Positions 25,695 through 35,210 of a stretch of 64,000 bases of DNA are shown here, in pieces. The stretch lies in the NCBI GenBank assembly GCA_023387335.1, contig JAEWIF010000004.1, positions 1 through 64,000 of the forward strand, read 5' to 3'. The stretch is from Pseudomonadota bacterium (GTDB lineage: Bacteria; Pseudomonadota; Gammaproteobacteria; Burkholderiales; Burkholderiaceae_C). The stretch's first letter is position 1. Every line of letters begins with the position of its first letter. The translations under genes and the position numbers were made by a program. A model generated the notes under the pieces. That model made no database searches. It saw nothing but the letters and a program-made list of their open reading frames with translations, and had not been told where the DNA came from.

Positions 25695-26389
25695 GCACCC
25701 AACAGAATTGGGAGGAGCTGGCCGGCCGGCTGGATGGCATCTATACCGTCGAAGACTTCGAGACCGCGGCATACCGGCTGGTCGCCGAACAGGTGATCTA
25801 TCACTCCGACCGCAGTAGCCGCGTGACCTATGCCATCTTGGATCTTTACGAGCGCGAGTTCGCCAAGGTCCTGTCTCCGCTCGGAGTGATCCTATCGATC
25901 AACCGGCAGTTGCGCTACGCCACCGCCCTGCCGCGACACGCCAAGGTCGGTACAGCAACCGTGGCTCAGACGCTGTTTTCCCTGGTGCTGCGCGGACTGT
26001 ATGACGAGGGCGTGCGCGCTGGCGGGCTCACCGAAGATGGCGAGGTCCTTTGCGACTACATCGAGCTGCAGGAGAAGTTTCGGCTCATGACCGGTCGCGA
26101 TCTGCCTACGCGTGGTGAGCTCGACACGCTACTGCGCACCGTCAAGCGTTGGGGCATCGCCAGGCGCTTGGAAGACGATGACACCGGTAGCCTAACGCCC
26201 TTGCAGGAGCAATCGGCTGGCGGTGTGGCCATCCGCCCGGCGATCGTCGACGTCTTGGGCGAGACCGCCTTGATACGCCTGGCGCAATGGGGAACAGCTA
26301 AGGACGAGACACACTCTGATGGATCCGCCGACGCCGGCGACTCTGAGGCGATCGAGGACAACCAAAGGGCGAGCAATGAAGCGACTTGA
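25691..26389 (+). CDS. jetB: Wadjet protein JetB (DUF4194, KITE/MukE-like)
   Basis: 232 residues, start overlapping the jetA stop. The winged-helix fold of DUF4194 is suggested by the segment YAILDLYEREFAKVLSPLG, and by the late GELDTLLRTVKRWGIARRLED, typical of MukE-like KITE subunits. It would dimerise and bind the JetA kleisin next to DNA. The last 40 residues are an acidic, low-complexity tail that overlaps the start of jetC by 14 bp. Length is normal for the family. Confidence 0.88.
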   Translation: MSTQQNWEELAGRLDGIYTVEDFETAAYRLVAEQVIYHSDRSSRVTYAILDLYEREFAKVLSPLGVILSINRQLRYATALPRHAKVGTATVAQTLFSLVLRGLYDEGVRAGGLTEDGEVLCDYIELQEKFRLMTGRDLPTRGELDTLLRTVKRWGIARRLEDDDTGSLTPLQEQSAGGVAIRPAIVDVLGETALIRLAQWGTAKDETHSDGSADAGDSEAIEDNQRASNEAT

Positions 26390-29300
26390 GAGCGTCAAAC
26401 TGGTTCAGTTCCTTCTGTACGAGCAGCAGGAATTCCGCCTGGAGGAGATTACCGGTCTGTTTGGCCGCAACGGCAGCGGCAAGAGCTCGGCGCTCGATGC
26501 CGTCCAGATTGCGATGATGGGCGCTAACAAGAACCTGATGCATTTCAACGCCCAAGCTGACACTAAGTCGCATCAGAGCCGCACCTTGCGGTCGTATTGC
26601 CTCGGTCAGTACGGCGACACCATAGAACAGTGCGCGCGACCGCAAGCCACCACCTACGTCACCCTGGTCTGGCGCGACACTGAAACCAACGAGCCCGTAT
26701 CCATGGGCGTGTGCATCGAGGCCTCGCTGGGCAACGACGTGGAGAAGGTGCTGGGGCGCTACGTCATCAGGGGCGTGGAGCTCACCATGTCGGAACACCT
26801 GCAGACGGTGGATGGGGCGACCATGCCCCTGCCGTGGAGCAGCTTTCGCCACCGGCTCCTGGAGCAGTCGAAGGTCACTGGCGAGGAGCCGCTATTTGAC
26901 GATGGTTCCAGCTATGTCAAGCAGGTGCTTTTTATGTTGCGCGGCAAGGCGGGCCCAGCCTCCTACGATGCTTTTGCACGCGCCTTCCGCTTCGCCCTGC
27001 GCATGAGTTTTTCCAAATCGGTGGACCAGATTGTTCGCCAGGATGTCCTGGAGGACAGACCTACGAACATCGCCAGGTTCAAACAGCTAGTAGAGACCTT
27101 TAAGCGGATCAACCAGTTGGTCGAAGGGGTTGAGCAGAAGATCGCCCAAGGCTTGGAGGTGACCAAGAACTTTGACTCCGCATTGATTGAGGCACGGAAA
27201 TCCGTCACCTGGACTGGTCTGCAAGCGTCCGCGGCTTACGAGCTGAGTAGCGCGGCCCACGAAAAGCTGACGTCCGAGAAGTTTGATCAGGAAGAAGTAC
27301 TTGAGAAATGCACCCAGGCCAGCGCAAGCGCCGATCAAGCGTTGCAGGACTGGGCTCGCGAAGTGGACCGGCTGACTGCACTGCAACTCGGCCACGCGGA
27401 CCACGCCGAGAATGCCGTCGCTCAGCAGGCCCTGGCGCAAGCGCAGGAGAAAGTCTCCCGCCGGGAAGCAGACCTGACGAGTGAGCTGCTTACCTTTCAG
27501 CAATTGCTTCAGAACGCCAGTACCAACGACCTCCTGGCCCAATGGCAACCTGCACTTGCGCTCGGAGCGCAGCAGCTCCGCCAGTTTTCGTGGGAACAGA
27601 ACGGGGTGGACCAGAATTGGCTGGGACAGCTCATCCGGGGCCTGGCGGAAACGCTGAAGTCCGCGGCTGCGCACCTGACCGAGGAACATGACGCCGTCAA
27701 GGAGCAGATCCGACTCGCCAAAGAGCGACTCGCGACCATTGGACTGGGCATGGAGCGCGCCAAAACCAACCGCGCGCAAGTCAGTGAACCGACTGCCCGA
27801 CTGATGCATGAGTTCTCAGACCATGGCCTGCACCCCACGCCGGTCTGCGATCTGGTGAAGGTGACCGATCCCCAATGGCAGCCGGCCATCGAAGCCTACC
27901 TGGGCAGGAATGTGGAGGCGATTCTGTTGCGCGACAAGGAGGAAGAGGGCGCAGCCTTTGACATCTATCGGTCCTTGCAGGGCAGACGGACTATCTATGG
28001 TGTGAAGATCGTGCGTTCGGACAAGGCGCGCGCTGGCCAACCGGCAGCCGACACGGTGGCCAGCCTGATACAGGGCAACAACCAGGAGGCTGTGATCTAT
28101 CTGCGTGGCAAGCTGGGCAACCTGCTGCGCGCGCATACCGCCCAAGAGGCGCTCCGGGGTGAACGAACGCTGACGCTGGACGGCATGCTGGTGGGGCCGG
28201 GGGACTTTGAGCGATTGAAGCTGGTCCCGGAAGCGGACTTGCAGATTGGCGCCGGCGCCAAAGGTCAGGTCGATGGGCTCAGATTTGAGTCCCGTGACCT
28301 GAACAGAAAAGTTGTCGGACTGCAGGAACGCGAAGGATCCATCAACCGTATTCGCCAAGCGATACAGAGCTTGTCCTCGCCAGAGACGTTGCGCCTCCTG
28401 CTAGCGTCAGCGGGCCAGCTGGGCGAGGCGCTCACAGAAAGGGATCTCGCCAACCAGCGCATCTCCGGAAGCACCAGTGCCGAATACAGGGCCCTTTGTT
28501 CAAAGCTACTCGCGCTGCAGGAACGCAAGCCACAACTCGAAACTGATGCTCGGGACGCCCGGGATGCCGTCGTTCGCGCTCAAACAATTCTGGATAGCTT
28601 GACGACTGAATGTCAATCCAAGCACCTGGAGGTCCAAGAAAAGCGATCGGTCCACCAGGCTTGCCGCGGCCATGCCGACTACGACCCGGCCTTTGCGTCA
28701 GATCGCTGGGACTCGCTACTAGAGCAATTCGGTGAGAGCTACCAGGAGATGACTGACCATTGCGAGAGTCAATCTAAGAGATGCAATTCAGCCATGGTGC
28801 GCCACCTGGGTCCGGCACAGACGCTGCTGGGAACCTTTCTGACCGACCACCGCGAAGCCGTCAGTGATGAGGTGACGTCAGACTGGCGCAAGGCTATGAT
28901 CTGGATGGCGCAGCACGTTGCCAAGCTGCAGAACACGGAGCTGCCGCAGTACAAGGAGCAGGCCAAGGAAGCGTACGTCGCATCGCAAAACACCTTCCGG
29001 CAGGACGTTGCACTAGCCCTGCATGCCAACCTCAGATACCAGACCACCACCTTCAAGCGCTTGAACGATGCGCTCAGGGCCTCCCCCGCCTTCACCAACG
29101 GTGAGCGGTACCAGTTCCAAGCCAAAGTCCGTCCCGACCTGCTGCCGCTGAAGAAGTTCATTGAGAACATCGCCGATTTCGGCGCTGACGGCGGACTGTT
29201 TGGCGAGCCTGGGGCTATACCCGCCCAGTTTGAAGAGTTACTGCGCGAGAAGACCGCCGTGGGCAATGCAGCGGTCAAGAGTCCGCTGGATGACTACAGA

Positions 29301-29822
29301 GAATTCTTCGAATTCGACATCGAGATTGAAACCGACGATCCGGTGACAGGGGTCACCAAGACCATTGGGCACTTGAGCAAGCGCATTGGCCCCGGTTCCG
29401 GTGGTGAGCACCGCGCGCCGCTGTACGTGATTGCGGGTGCCGCGCTGTCCTCGGCTTACCGCATGGATGAGAACAACCAGGACGGCCTGCGGCTAATCCT
29501 CCTCGACGAGGCCTTCGACAAGATGGACACACCCAACATCGTGGCCACTATGCGCTATCTCGAGAAACTCGGGTTGCAGGTACTGCTGGCCAGCCCGGGC
29601 GAGAACCTACCGACGCTGACCGCGTTCTTGCACCGCTACTTCGAGATCATGAAGGACGAAACCCGCCATGTGATTCAGGTGGAAGAGCGCCGAGTCAGCG
29701 AGGCCATGCGGGAGCAGTTCCGGGAGGACATGTGGGAATACCACCCGGAGCTCCTGGAAGCTGAGCTACTGGCCGTCCGCCAGGAGCCCATCGCCCGAAC
29801 TGCGGCCCTTCCCACACCGTGA
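26376..29822 (+). CDS. jetC: Wadjet protein JetC (SMC/MukB-like ATPase)
   Basis: 1148 residues from ATG 26376 (MKRLESVKLVQF); a longer in-frame extension to 26319 would only read through the jetB tail. Walker A is FGRNGSGKSS (K36), the N-terminal head of an SMC-type ATPase; the C-terminal head has Walker B LILLDEAFDKMD (D1044, E1045), with the signature-like GSGGEHRAP about 40 residues earlier. Between them are long coiled coils broken by a hinge-like region around 500-640. JetC drives ATP-dependent DNA loop extrusion, and the complex hands circular plasmids to the JetD nuclease. Intact length and motifs suggest a working system. Confidence 0.92.
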   Translation: MKRLESVKLVQFLLYEQQEFRLEEITGLFGRNGSGKSSALDAVQIAMMGANKNLMHFNAQADTKSHQSRTLRSYCLGQYGDTIEQCARPQATTYVTLVWRDTETNEPVSMGVCIEASLGNDVEKVLGRYVIRGVELTMSEHLQTVDGATMPLPWSSFRHRLLEQSKVTGEEPLFDDGSSYVKQVLFMLRGKAGPASYDAFARAFRFALRMSFSKSVDQIVRQDVLEDRPTNIARFKQLVETFKRINQLVEGVEQKIAQGLEVTKNFDSALIEARKSVTWTGLQASAAYELSSAAHEKLTSEKFDQEEVLEKCTQASASADQALQDWAREVDRLTALQLGHADHAENAVAQQALAQAQEKVSRREADLTSELLTFQQLLQNASTNDLLAQWQPALALGAQQLRQFSWEQNGVDQNWLGQLIRGLAETLKSAAAHLTEEHDAVKEQIRLAKERLATIGLGMERAKTNRAQVSEPTARLMHEFSDHGLHPTPVCDLVKVTDPQWQPAIEAYLGRNVEAILLRDKEEEGAAFDIYRSLQGRRTIYGVKIVRSDKARAGQPAADTVASLIQGNNQEAVIYLRGKLGNLLRAHTAQEALRGERTLTLDGMLVGPGDFERLKLVPEADLQIGAGAKGQVDGLRFESRDLNRKVVGLQEREGSINRIRQAIQSLSSPETLRLLLASAGQLGEALTERDLANQRISGSTSAEYRALCSKLLALQERKPQLETDARDARDAVVRAQTILDSLTTECQSKHLEVQEKRSVHQACRGHADYDPAFASDRWDSLLEQFGESYQEMTDHCESQSKRCNSAMVRHLGPAQTLLGTFLTDHREAVSDEVTSDWRKAMIWMAQHVAKLQNTELPQYKEQAKEAYVASQNTFRQDVALALHANLRYQTTTFKRLNDALRASPAFTNGERYQFQAKVRPDLLPLKKFIENIADFGADGGLFGEPGAIPAQFEELLREKTAVGNAAVKSPLDDYREFFEFDIEIETDDPVTGVTKTIGHLSKRIGPGSGGEHRAPLYVIAGAALSSAYRMDENNQDGLRLILLDEAFDKMDTPNIVATMRYLEKLGLQVLLASPGENLPTLTAFLHRYFEIMKDETRHVIQVEERRVSEAMREQFREDMWEYHPELLEAELLAVRQEPIARTAALPTP

Positions 29823-31000
29823 GCGCAAGCACCATCGCCAGGGACTTGCTCGCCAAGCTGCTGCACGCGGGCAACAAGCACGCTGCAGGTGCACGTGCGC
29901 GTGCACCTGCACTGACAGCCACGCACCTGAAGCCCTACACCGACCTCAGGAGCTGGCAACAAAAGCAGGAATGCGACGAGACGTTCCTGGCCGCGCGTGA
30001 TTCTGGGGCCATAACGTTGCAGCGCGACAAGCTGAATCCGCAAGATGGACTGATTGAGCGTATTGACTTGGTGGAGGTGCAGGCGCTAGCCAGATTTCTG
30101 GGATGCAGTACCTATGCCGACCAGCTGGCCGAGACCATTGGGAAACTAGAGCCACTGAAAGAGGAGTTCCCAGTGATCCTGGAAGTGATTGGACGCTGGA
30201 CCAATATGGCCAAGGTGCGCGGGCTGGGCCCGCAGGACGTGGACGCCTGGATCGATGCGGCCAAGACTATCCGCGCCTGTGCAGCGCGTAGCAAGGATGC
30301 GATTGCCGTCCCGGTGCGCGAATTCAGTGCGCGACTGTTTCTGGACAGCAAGCGGATTGAGGTGCTCACACCCCAGCTCGACATCCTGCTGTGTGGCAGC
30401 GTTGAGGCCAGCTCAAGGACCGCGGCCCAGGTATGGCAGGAGCTGGGCTTGTTCCGGGAAGAGCATCCAGTGCTGTTGGCCGGCCACGTGCATGTCACAC
30501 GAGAGCGCTCTACTGCTTTGCTTGACGCGCCCTACATGGGCCTTCCGGCAGCAACCATTCAGGCGGTGGCGAGCACTGACATTGAAGTCATCACCATCGA
30601 GAACAAGACCACGTTTCACAGCGAAGCAAAGCGCCGGCAAGACGACGAGGTGCTTCTGATCTACACAGCTGGCATGCCTTCGCCAGCCTGGCGGGCAATG
30701 TACGGGCGTGTGCTGGCGAGCCTGCCGCCGACCACGCCGATACATCACTGGGGTGACGTTGATGAAGGGGGGTTTCGAATCGCCTCCACGATTGCGGCCG
30801 CGGCAAGAGCAGCAGGTTTTTCCCTGCAGCCGTACCGGATGTCGCCAGAGGATGTGCCGCTGGAAATGCGGGTTAGGGCCTCGGCACGGACCTTGGAGCG
30901 TATTCACCATTTCGCTCGTGCAGCAGGATGGTCCGAACTGGGACAAGCGATGCGTCTAGCCGGGTTCGTCGCCGAGCAAGAGGCTCTGGATCGAGAGTGA
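29819..31000 (+). CDS. jetD: Wadjet protein JetD (TOPRIM-like nuclease, DUF3322/DUF2220)
   Basis: 393 residues from GTG 29819, overlapping the jetC stop. The N-terminal half is the DUF3322 arm that docks on the other Jet proteins. The C-terminal half is a topoisomerase VI/TOPRIM-like domain: the metal-binding glutamate in TIENKTTF (E261) and the DVDEGG motif (D313, D315) are both present. JetD cleaves plasmid DNA once the JetABC motor has fully extruded the circle. With all four genes intact and in order, this is a complete type I-like Wadjet system against plasmid acquisition. No terminator is obvious after the stop at 31000. Confidence 0.9.
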   Translation: MSASTIARDLLAKLLHAGNKHAAGARARAPALTATHLKPYTDLRSWQQKQECDETFLAARDSGAITLQRDKLNPQDGLIERIDLVEVQALARFLGCSTYADQLAETIGKLEPLKEEFPVILEVIGRWTNMAKVRGLGPQDVDAWIDAAKTIRACAARSKDAIAVPVREFSARLFLDSKRIEVLTPQLDILLCGSVEASSRTAAQVWQELGLFREEHPVLLAGHVHVTRERSTALLDAPYMGLPAATIQAVASTDIEVITIENKTTFHSEAKRRQDDEVLLIYTAGMPSPAWRAMYGRVLASLPPTTPIHHWGDVDEGGFRIASTIAAAARAAGFSLQPYRMSPEDVPLEMRVRASARTLERIHHFARAAGWSELGQAMRLAGFVAEQEALDRE

Positions 31001-31093
31001 TGAATTGCTGGATCGAAGTGACCCCGAGAAGCAATTGCAGGTCCAAGCTTGGGGACCAAAAGAACTGCGCGCTCTACTTGCTCCGCTGCACGC

Positions 31094-31489
31094 TCAGCCA
31101 CTTGCGGTTGTTCTGGGTGTCGAAAATGTGAATGTCAGATCCACGTCGTCGACGCAGGTGACAGTGAAGGCGATCCGGCTAAAGGTCGCGGGGTGGATCT
31201 CGCGCGATCCTTCCTCGTAGAGGACTGCAGCCGAACGGATTCGGGTCGCGGATCCCGGCGAGTAGGTCATTTCGCAGTTGCCTGGCACGCTTCCCTTGAG
31301 GGCCGCGTGCAGGACGCAGAGGGCCGTGAGCCGCTGTTGGCCGTCTATGATGAACCGCCGCCGCTTGCTTTCGTTCCGGCGCAGGAGCACGGTGCCCATG
31401 TAGTAGTCCGGCTTGGCCTGGAGTTCCCGCCACCAAGGCCTCACCCATGCGTCCCTCTCCGCCCGTGTTGCCGGGCTCTTGCGAAACAA
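31094..31489 (-). pseudogene. DUF262 (GmrSD/ParB-like) fragment
   Basis: 131 codons with the conserved DUF262 core: YYMGTVLL, then IIDGQQRLTAL, the ParB-like nucleotide-binding motif found in GmrS and related type IV restriction proteins. Full-length family members have 350-700 residues. Both the usual N-terminal entry (before WWRELQ) and the rest of the protein after residue 110 are missing, and the frame ends against the tail of jetD. It looks like a leftover of a former defence gene rather than an active one. Confidence 0.6.
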
Positions 31490-31534
31490 TGATTATCTGA
31501 GCCATCCTGTGCTGGCGCGATCCGCTGCTACCGT

Positions 31535-32596
31535 TCACGCCAGGAGCTCATTCTCCCTGAGGACATGCTCTTTCAGGATCATTTGACCCGCGCTCGCCAC
31601 GACCACTTCGACGCTGGGGGCTACTTGGTGAATCTTCTGAGCGGCGCAAGTAAGCGTCCAGCCTCGAGTGATAGTGTCATCCACCACAAGAACCCGTCGT
31701 ATACGCGCCAACCCATCATTCGCCTGAAGAAGGGACGCATAGCGCGCGCGAAACTGACTCGCGGTGAATCCTGCGGCCTGCATGCGGCGCTTGGAAACGG
31801 GGCCTGACAGGGTGAGCCATTCTCGAACCGGGACCCCGAGTTGCCTGCCAATGTGCTTGGCCAGTTCCAGTGTGCGGTGAAGTTCGCCCGCCTGAATCTT
31901 GTCAGGCGACAAGGGAACGGGAACTACTGCATCGAACTCCAGTAAGTCGCGGGATCTGAGCGCTGCGAAGATCCCCAAGGCCAGCGGATAAGCATAGGCG
32001 GCCTCGCCCAGCTTTAGCTCTCCAAACATGTGCGACACCCGCTGTATCCAGGCGGACGGGCGCTTTCCCTCCCGATACAAGTAGCACCGGTTCGGAATCA
32101 GCCAGTACGCAGGAACAACTGCCTTGGCCGCAATTTCGCCCGGGGCACGGTATGCACCAGCCGCTACCGTCCGGAAAGAATTCCACACGGGACAATCCTG
32201 ACACAGGTGCTTTCGACAGGCGTCTCGCCCGCATTCGGGAATCTCCGAGAGGTCCTCGGGCCAAAGGAAGACCTGCCTGAATCGGGTGCTGACAGCAGCG
32301 GCGATCCTTGCCGTGGTCGCGGGGTCTGTGAGTGGAGCATCAGCGCTCCACTCGCGCACACGAAGGCGCACCGCCTGCGCTTCGGCATCGATCGCGCGAA
32401 TGAATCCTTTGACGTAGACACCATGGCGAAAAGCATGACGCCCGTGAAAGAACACCCAGCACTCGTCCCCTACTTCGACGTCGTCCAGGTAGCGCTTCCA
32501 CCCAAGTGTGAGGTCACCTCGCCCTTGAATACGATCGGGTAACCGCGCGGGCGTGAAACCGTCGTAGTTGCTGTAGATCTTGTAGAGAAATCTCAC
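31535..32596 (-). CDS. Phosphoribosyltransferase with N-terminal PUA/EVE-like and Cys-rich regions
   Basis: 353 residues. Residues 1-115 form a beta-rich domain (YKIYSNYDGFTPARLP, later DECWVFFHGRHAFRHG) that I compare to PUA/EVE folds that bind modified bases; this is a tentative reading. Four cysteines follow (CGRDACRKHLCQDC), probably a zinc site. The C-terminal half is a type I phosphoribosyltransferase with the PRPP loop VLVVDDTITRGWT (D306, D307) and an earlier PVPLSPDK loop, as in ComF-like enzymes. It would use PRPP to make or break a nucleotide-like bond. The start overlaps the HAD gene stop (ATGA), so with HAD and DprA it forms a three-gene operon. It may also be described as a ComF-family protein, but the domain mix is not that of ordinary ComF. 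Confidence 0.75.
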   Translation of the reverse strand: MRFLYKIYSNYDGFTPARLPDRIQGRGDLTLGWKRYLDDVEVGDECWVFFHGRHAFRHGVYVKGFIRAIDAEAQAVRLRVREWSADAPLTDPATTARIAAAVSTRFRQVFLWPEDLSEIPECGRDACRKHLCQDCPVWNSFRTVAAGAYRAPGEIAAKAVVPAYWLIPNRCYLYREGKRPSAWIQRVSHMFGELKLGEAAYAYPLALGIFAALRSRDLLEFDAVVPVPLSPDKIQAGELHRTLELAKHIGRQLGVPVREWLTLSGPVSKRRMQAAGFTASQFRARYASLLQANDGLARIRRVLVVDDTITRGWTLTCAAQKIHQVAPSVEVVVASAGQMILKEHVLRENELLA

Positions 32597-33186
32597 AGCC
32601 GGGTGAGATCCTCAGCGCGCTTCAAGCTGATAGCGGTATAGGACGGTCGGCGCTCGCCGTAGCCGTACTCGGCCCAGGCAAAGCGGACCCCAGCCGCGAT
32701 CGCGGTCTCAGCGTCGACGGCGCGATCGCCAACATAGAAGACCCTATCGCTCGGTTCGGTGTCCAAGACGCGCAGTGCCGCGAGTAGCCCCACCGGGCTG
32801 GGTTTGCGCGCACGGCAATTGCCAGCGTGAATGACCGCCTGGCCAAAGAAAGGCGCAAGGCCTGTCTGCGCCAGCAGGGGTTCCGCGATCCAGCCTGGCA
32901 GACTGGTATGGACGCCCAAAGCCACGCCTTGTGCGGCAAGAGTACGGATCGCGTCAGCGATGCCTGGATACAGCGCACCATCGCACGTCGCGCGCAGTGC
33001 TCTGACAAACGATGTGCGCGTAACGCCGTAGCTTTCGACGACGCGCACAATGGACTGGCCCTCCAGTAGCGCATCACCGACTTCCTCTGCGGGTCGGCCG
33101 ATGCACCGCTCCAGCGCCCGCTGGTACCACGGGTGGCTGTCCCAAACCGTGCCATCTAGGTCGAGGATGCAAGCAGCGCCAGCCAT
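32593..33186 (-). CDS. HAD-family hydrolase (phosphatase-like)
   Basis: 197 residues. HAD motif I is LDLDGTVWD (nucleophile D9, acid D11); motif II is the Thr/Ser in GVHTSLPGW; the lysine of motif III sits in RARKPSP; motif IV is YVGDRAVDAETA. A helical cap lies between motif I and II. This is a small subfamily I phosphatase, closest in build to phosphoglycolate or nucleotide phosphatases. It overlaps DprA by 31 bp upstream and the phosphoribosyltransferase by 4 bp downstream, so it is tightly coupled to both. A likely job is removing a phosphate from the nucleotide-like product of the transferases (inference). Confidence 0.85.
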   Translation of the reverse strand: MAGAACILDLDGTVWDSHPWYQRALERCIGRPAEEVGDALLEGQSIVRVVESYGVTRTSFVRALRATCDGALYPGIADAIRTLAAQGVALGVHTSLPGWIAEPLLAQTGLAPFFGQAVIHAGNCRARKPSPVGLLAALRVLDTEPSDRVFYVGDRAVDAETAIAAGVRFAWAEYGYGERRPSYTAISLKRAEDLTRL

Positions 33187-34115
33187 TGTGTGTACTCCCG
33201 CTCGCAGTTCGATTCAACCTGCAGTCTCGTGGCCGGGGGGCTCTCGTTCAGCATGAGTCGATTTCCCGAGGTGTCCTCCGTCTCGTCCGGTTCGAAGGTC
33301 GCCGACGGCTTTCGTTGCTCGACGGAAAACCGATACGCATTCATCGCACCGCCTGTGGCGGAACTCTGACTCACGAGAACGCCCCTGGCCAAAGCAACGA
33401 TGAGCTTGTTGCGTTTGCGGAGATTCAACGACGCTGCACCCGTGCCGAAAGGGAATTCAGAAACGAACACAGCCTGGTCGGCGGCGAGCAACCGCTCCCA
33501 CAGGGCCTTGTTTTCCGGCGGAAATGGCCGATCCAGCCCCGAGGGCATCACTGCGATCGTCTTACCTCCGCTCTCGACGCACGCCTCGTGCCCAACGGTG
33601 TCTGCACCGAGGGCAAAGCCCGAGACGACCACAAACCCTTCGGCGACAGCGGTGCGTGCGAAGGCGGCATGTGCCTCCTTGAACGGCGGCCGCAACTGGC
33701 GGGATCCCACGCAAGCCACCGCCAGTCGCTGTTTCAGGATTTCTGTGTTTCCCCGAACGTAGAGCAGCGCGATCGGGTTGTTGCTCTGAAATCCAAGAGC
33801 AGGATAGAACGGACTGGCGTAGCTGATGATGCTCGCCTGCGTGGACGCAGCCACTTTGAGCTGCTTTTCAGCGCGCTTCCTGCACTCCTCAAGCAGTGCG
33901 CCCTTTTGCGTGCTGAGCTGATCCCGGATCGGATCCCCCTTCTTCCCGGGAACAGGCAAAAGCTTGGGATCCTCAATGATGTGCGCCGGATCGAGGCCTG
34001 CTTCATAGACCTGCTTGAATTTCTGCGGCCCAAAGCCTTTCAGGCTGTCCAACACGTACAGGTTAGTCAGGCCCTCTAGCGTCATCACGCGGGCACCGAA
34101 AGCTTCATTCATCAA
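33156..34115 (-). CDS. DprA/Smf-like Rossmann-fold protein
   Basis: 319 residues. An N-terminal helical segment (LYVLDSLKGFGPQKFKQVYE) resembles a helix-hairpin-helix. The rest is the DprA Rossmann domain: VACVGSRQL, VVSGFALGADTVGHEA, MPSGLDRPFPPENK, SEFPFGT, then RKRNKLIVALA and the ATGGAMNA loop. GAD replaces the usual GID of housekeeping DprA, and the winged helix of transformation DprA is not evident. Canonical DprA loads RecA on ssDNA; variants in islands are thought to bind nucleic acid or nucleotides in immunity. It leads the DprA-HAD-PRTase operon and is divergent, by 50 bp, from a second PRTase. Start at 34115 (or the next Met) is not resolved. Confidence 0.85.
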   Translation of the reverse strand: MMNEAFGARVMTLEGLTNLYVLDSLKGFGPQKFKQVYEAGLDPAHIIEDPKLLPVPGKKGDPIRDQLSTQKGALLEECRKRAEKQLKVAASTQASIISYASPFYPALGFQSNNPIALLYVRGNTEILKQRLAVACVGSRQLRPPFKEAHAAFARTAVAEGFVVVSGFALGADTVGHEACVESGGKTIAVMPSGLDRPFPPENKALWERLLAADQAVFVSEFPFGTGAASLNLRKRNKLIVALARGVLVSQSSATGGAMNAYRFSVEQRKPSATFEPDETEDTSGNRLMLNESPPATRLQVESNCEREYTQWLALLASST

Positions 34116-34165
34116 CTAGCCGAATCAGGATAGGTTTCGTAACATCGTACGGCAGCTGACATTGA

Positions 34166-35164
34166 ATGGCAATGATCACGATTAGCGACTCTCACCTGCT
34201 TGCATTGGCGACGACTGCCAGGGCTGATGGGCGCTTGCGCGAGGCAAGGGATCTGCTGCTGAAGGCGCGGAACAGACCCCTTGGCCTTCTGGCGGACGTC
34301 ACGCTTGAATTCGCCAAGTTTGAGGTGGCGGCGGGGCGGTATGGCAGCGCGCAGCGATTGTTTGCTGAAGTGACGACCCAGCATCCGAACGCCTTCTTCC
34401 GCAGCCTCGCTCAAGAGCGCGCTTACCTGGTAGGACGCATCACGTCACGAAGTGAAGTTCCTGTCCCCGCGCTCCGGAAGCGCCTCGCCGAAATTCACGT
34501 TGATGTCCCCGAGCGCCTGCCGGCCACGAGTTTGCAGCCAGAGATCGACTTCGTCGGATCGCCGGCAGCCTATCGCTCCGGGTATGACCGACGACGCAGT
34601 GATCCTTTGAGCACCCTCATCCGAATGGTCAAGAAGGGAGTTAACGAATCGACCATCAGCTTGCTCGGGGATCTGTTGGCCGCTTACTTGTTTTTCGAGA
34701 CCGATGTACTCGCCTCAGTGGACTACCTCGTGCCAGTGCCCACAAGGCCGGAACGAGAGAGTGAGCGCGGATACTCGATTCCCCTGCTCCTCGCCGAGGT
34801 GATCTCCCAACGCTGTGCAATTCCTCTGCATGACGAATTCATCCGAACCGATGGACCGGATTTCGAGCTCAGGAATGTGCCCCGATGGGCGAGGTCTACA
34901 TTCACGGACTCTGCCTACCAGCTTGGCAAGCGTCCTGAGTGGATACCGGGGACGGCCGCCCTGATCGTTGATGATGTCATCACCACCGGCTCGACAGTGC
35001 GTTCCGTCGCGCGAGTTCTGAGAGGTGCTGGCGCGGATAGGGTGTTCGCCGTGGCCCTGGCACATTCAGAATGGAGCGGCTACCAGTGGGGGCAACTTCC
35101 CTGGAGTGACGAGGCGGGAATTCAGGAGGCGCCGCCCTGTATGGACGCCGCCCAGGCGACGTGA
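34166..35164 (+). CDS. Second phosphoribosyltransferase, with TPR-like N-terminus
   Basis: 332 residues. Residues 8-80 look like paired helices of the TPR kind (ARADGRLREARDLLLKA, then AAGRYGSAQRLFAEV). The C-terminal 170 residues form a ComF-type phosphoribosyltransferase: LVPVPTRPERESERGYS, then the PRPP loop ALIVDDVITTGST (D269, D270). It is read divergently from the DprA operon with only 50 bp between the starts, so both directions probably share control elements, and it converges with the Hsp70-like gene (46 bp between stops). Two different PRTases around one DprA and one HAD enzyme suggest a two-step nucleotide chemistry, but substrates cannot be read from the sequence. Confidence 0.8.
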   Translation: MAMITISDSHLLALATTARADGRLREARDLLLKARNRPLGLLADVTLEFAKFEVAAGRYGSAQRLFAEVTTQHPNAFFRSLAQERAYLVGRITSRSEVPVPALRKRLAEIHVDVPERLPATSLQPEIDFVGSPAAYRSGYDRRRSDPLSTLIRMVKKGVNESTISLLGDLLAAYLFFETDVLASVDYLVPVPTRPERESERGYSIPLLLAEVISQRCAIPLHDEFIRTDGPDFELRNVPRWARSTFTDSAYQLGKRPEWIPGTAALIVDDVITTGSTVRSVARVLRGAGADRVFAVALAHSEWSGYQWGQLPWSDEAGIQEAPPCMDAAQAT

Positions 35165-35210
35165 TTCCTTCCTCTGAAGTATGTCCGTCGAGAACCGATG
35201 GGCCGCCTGG

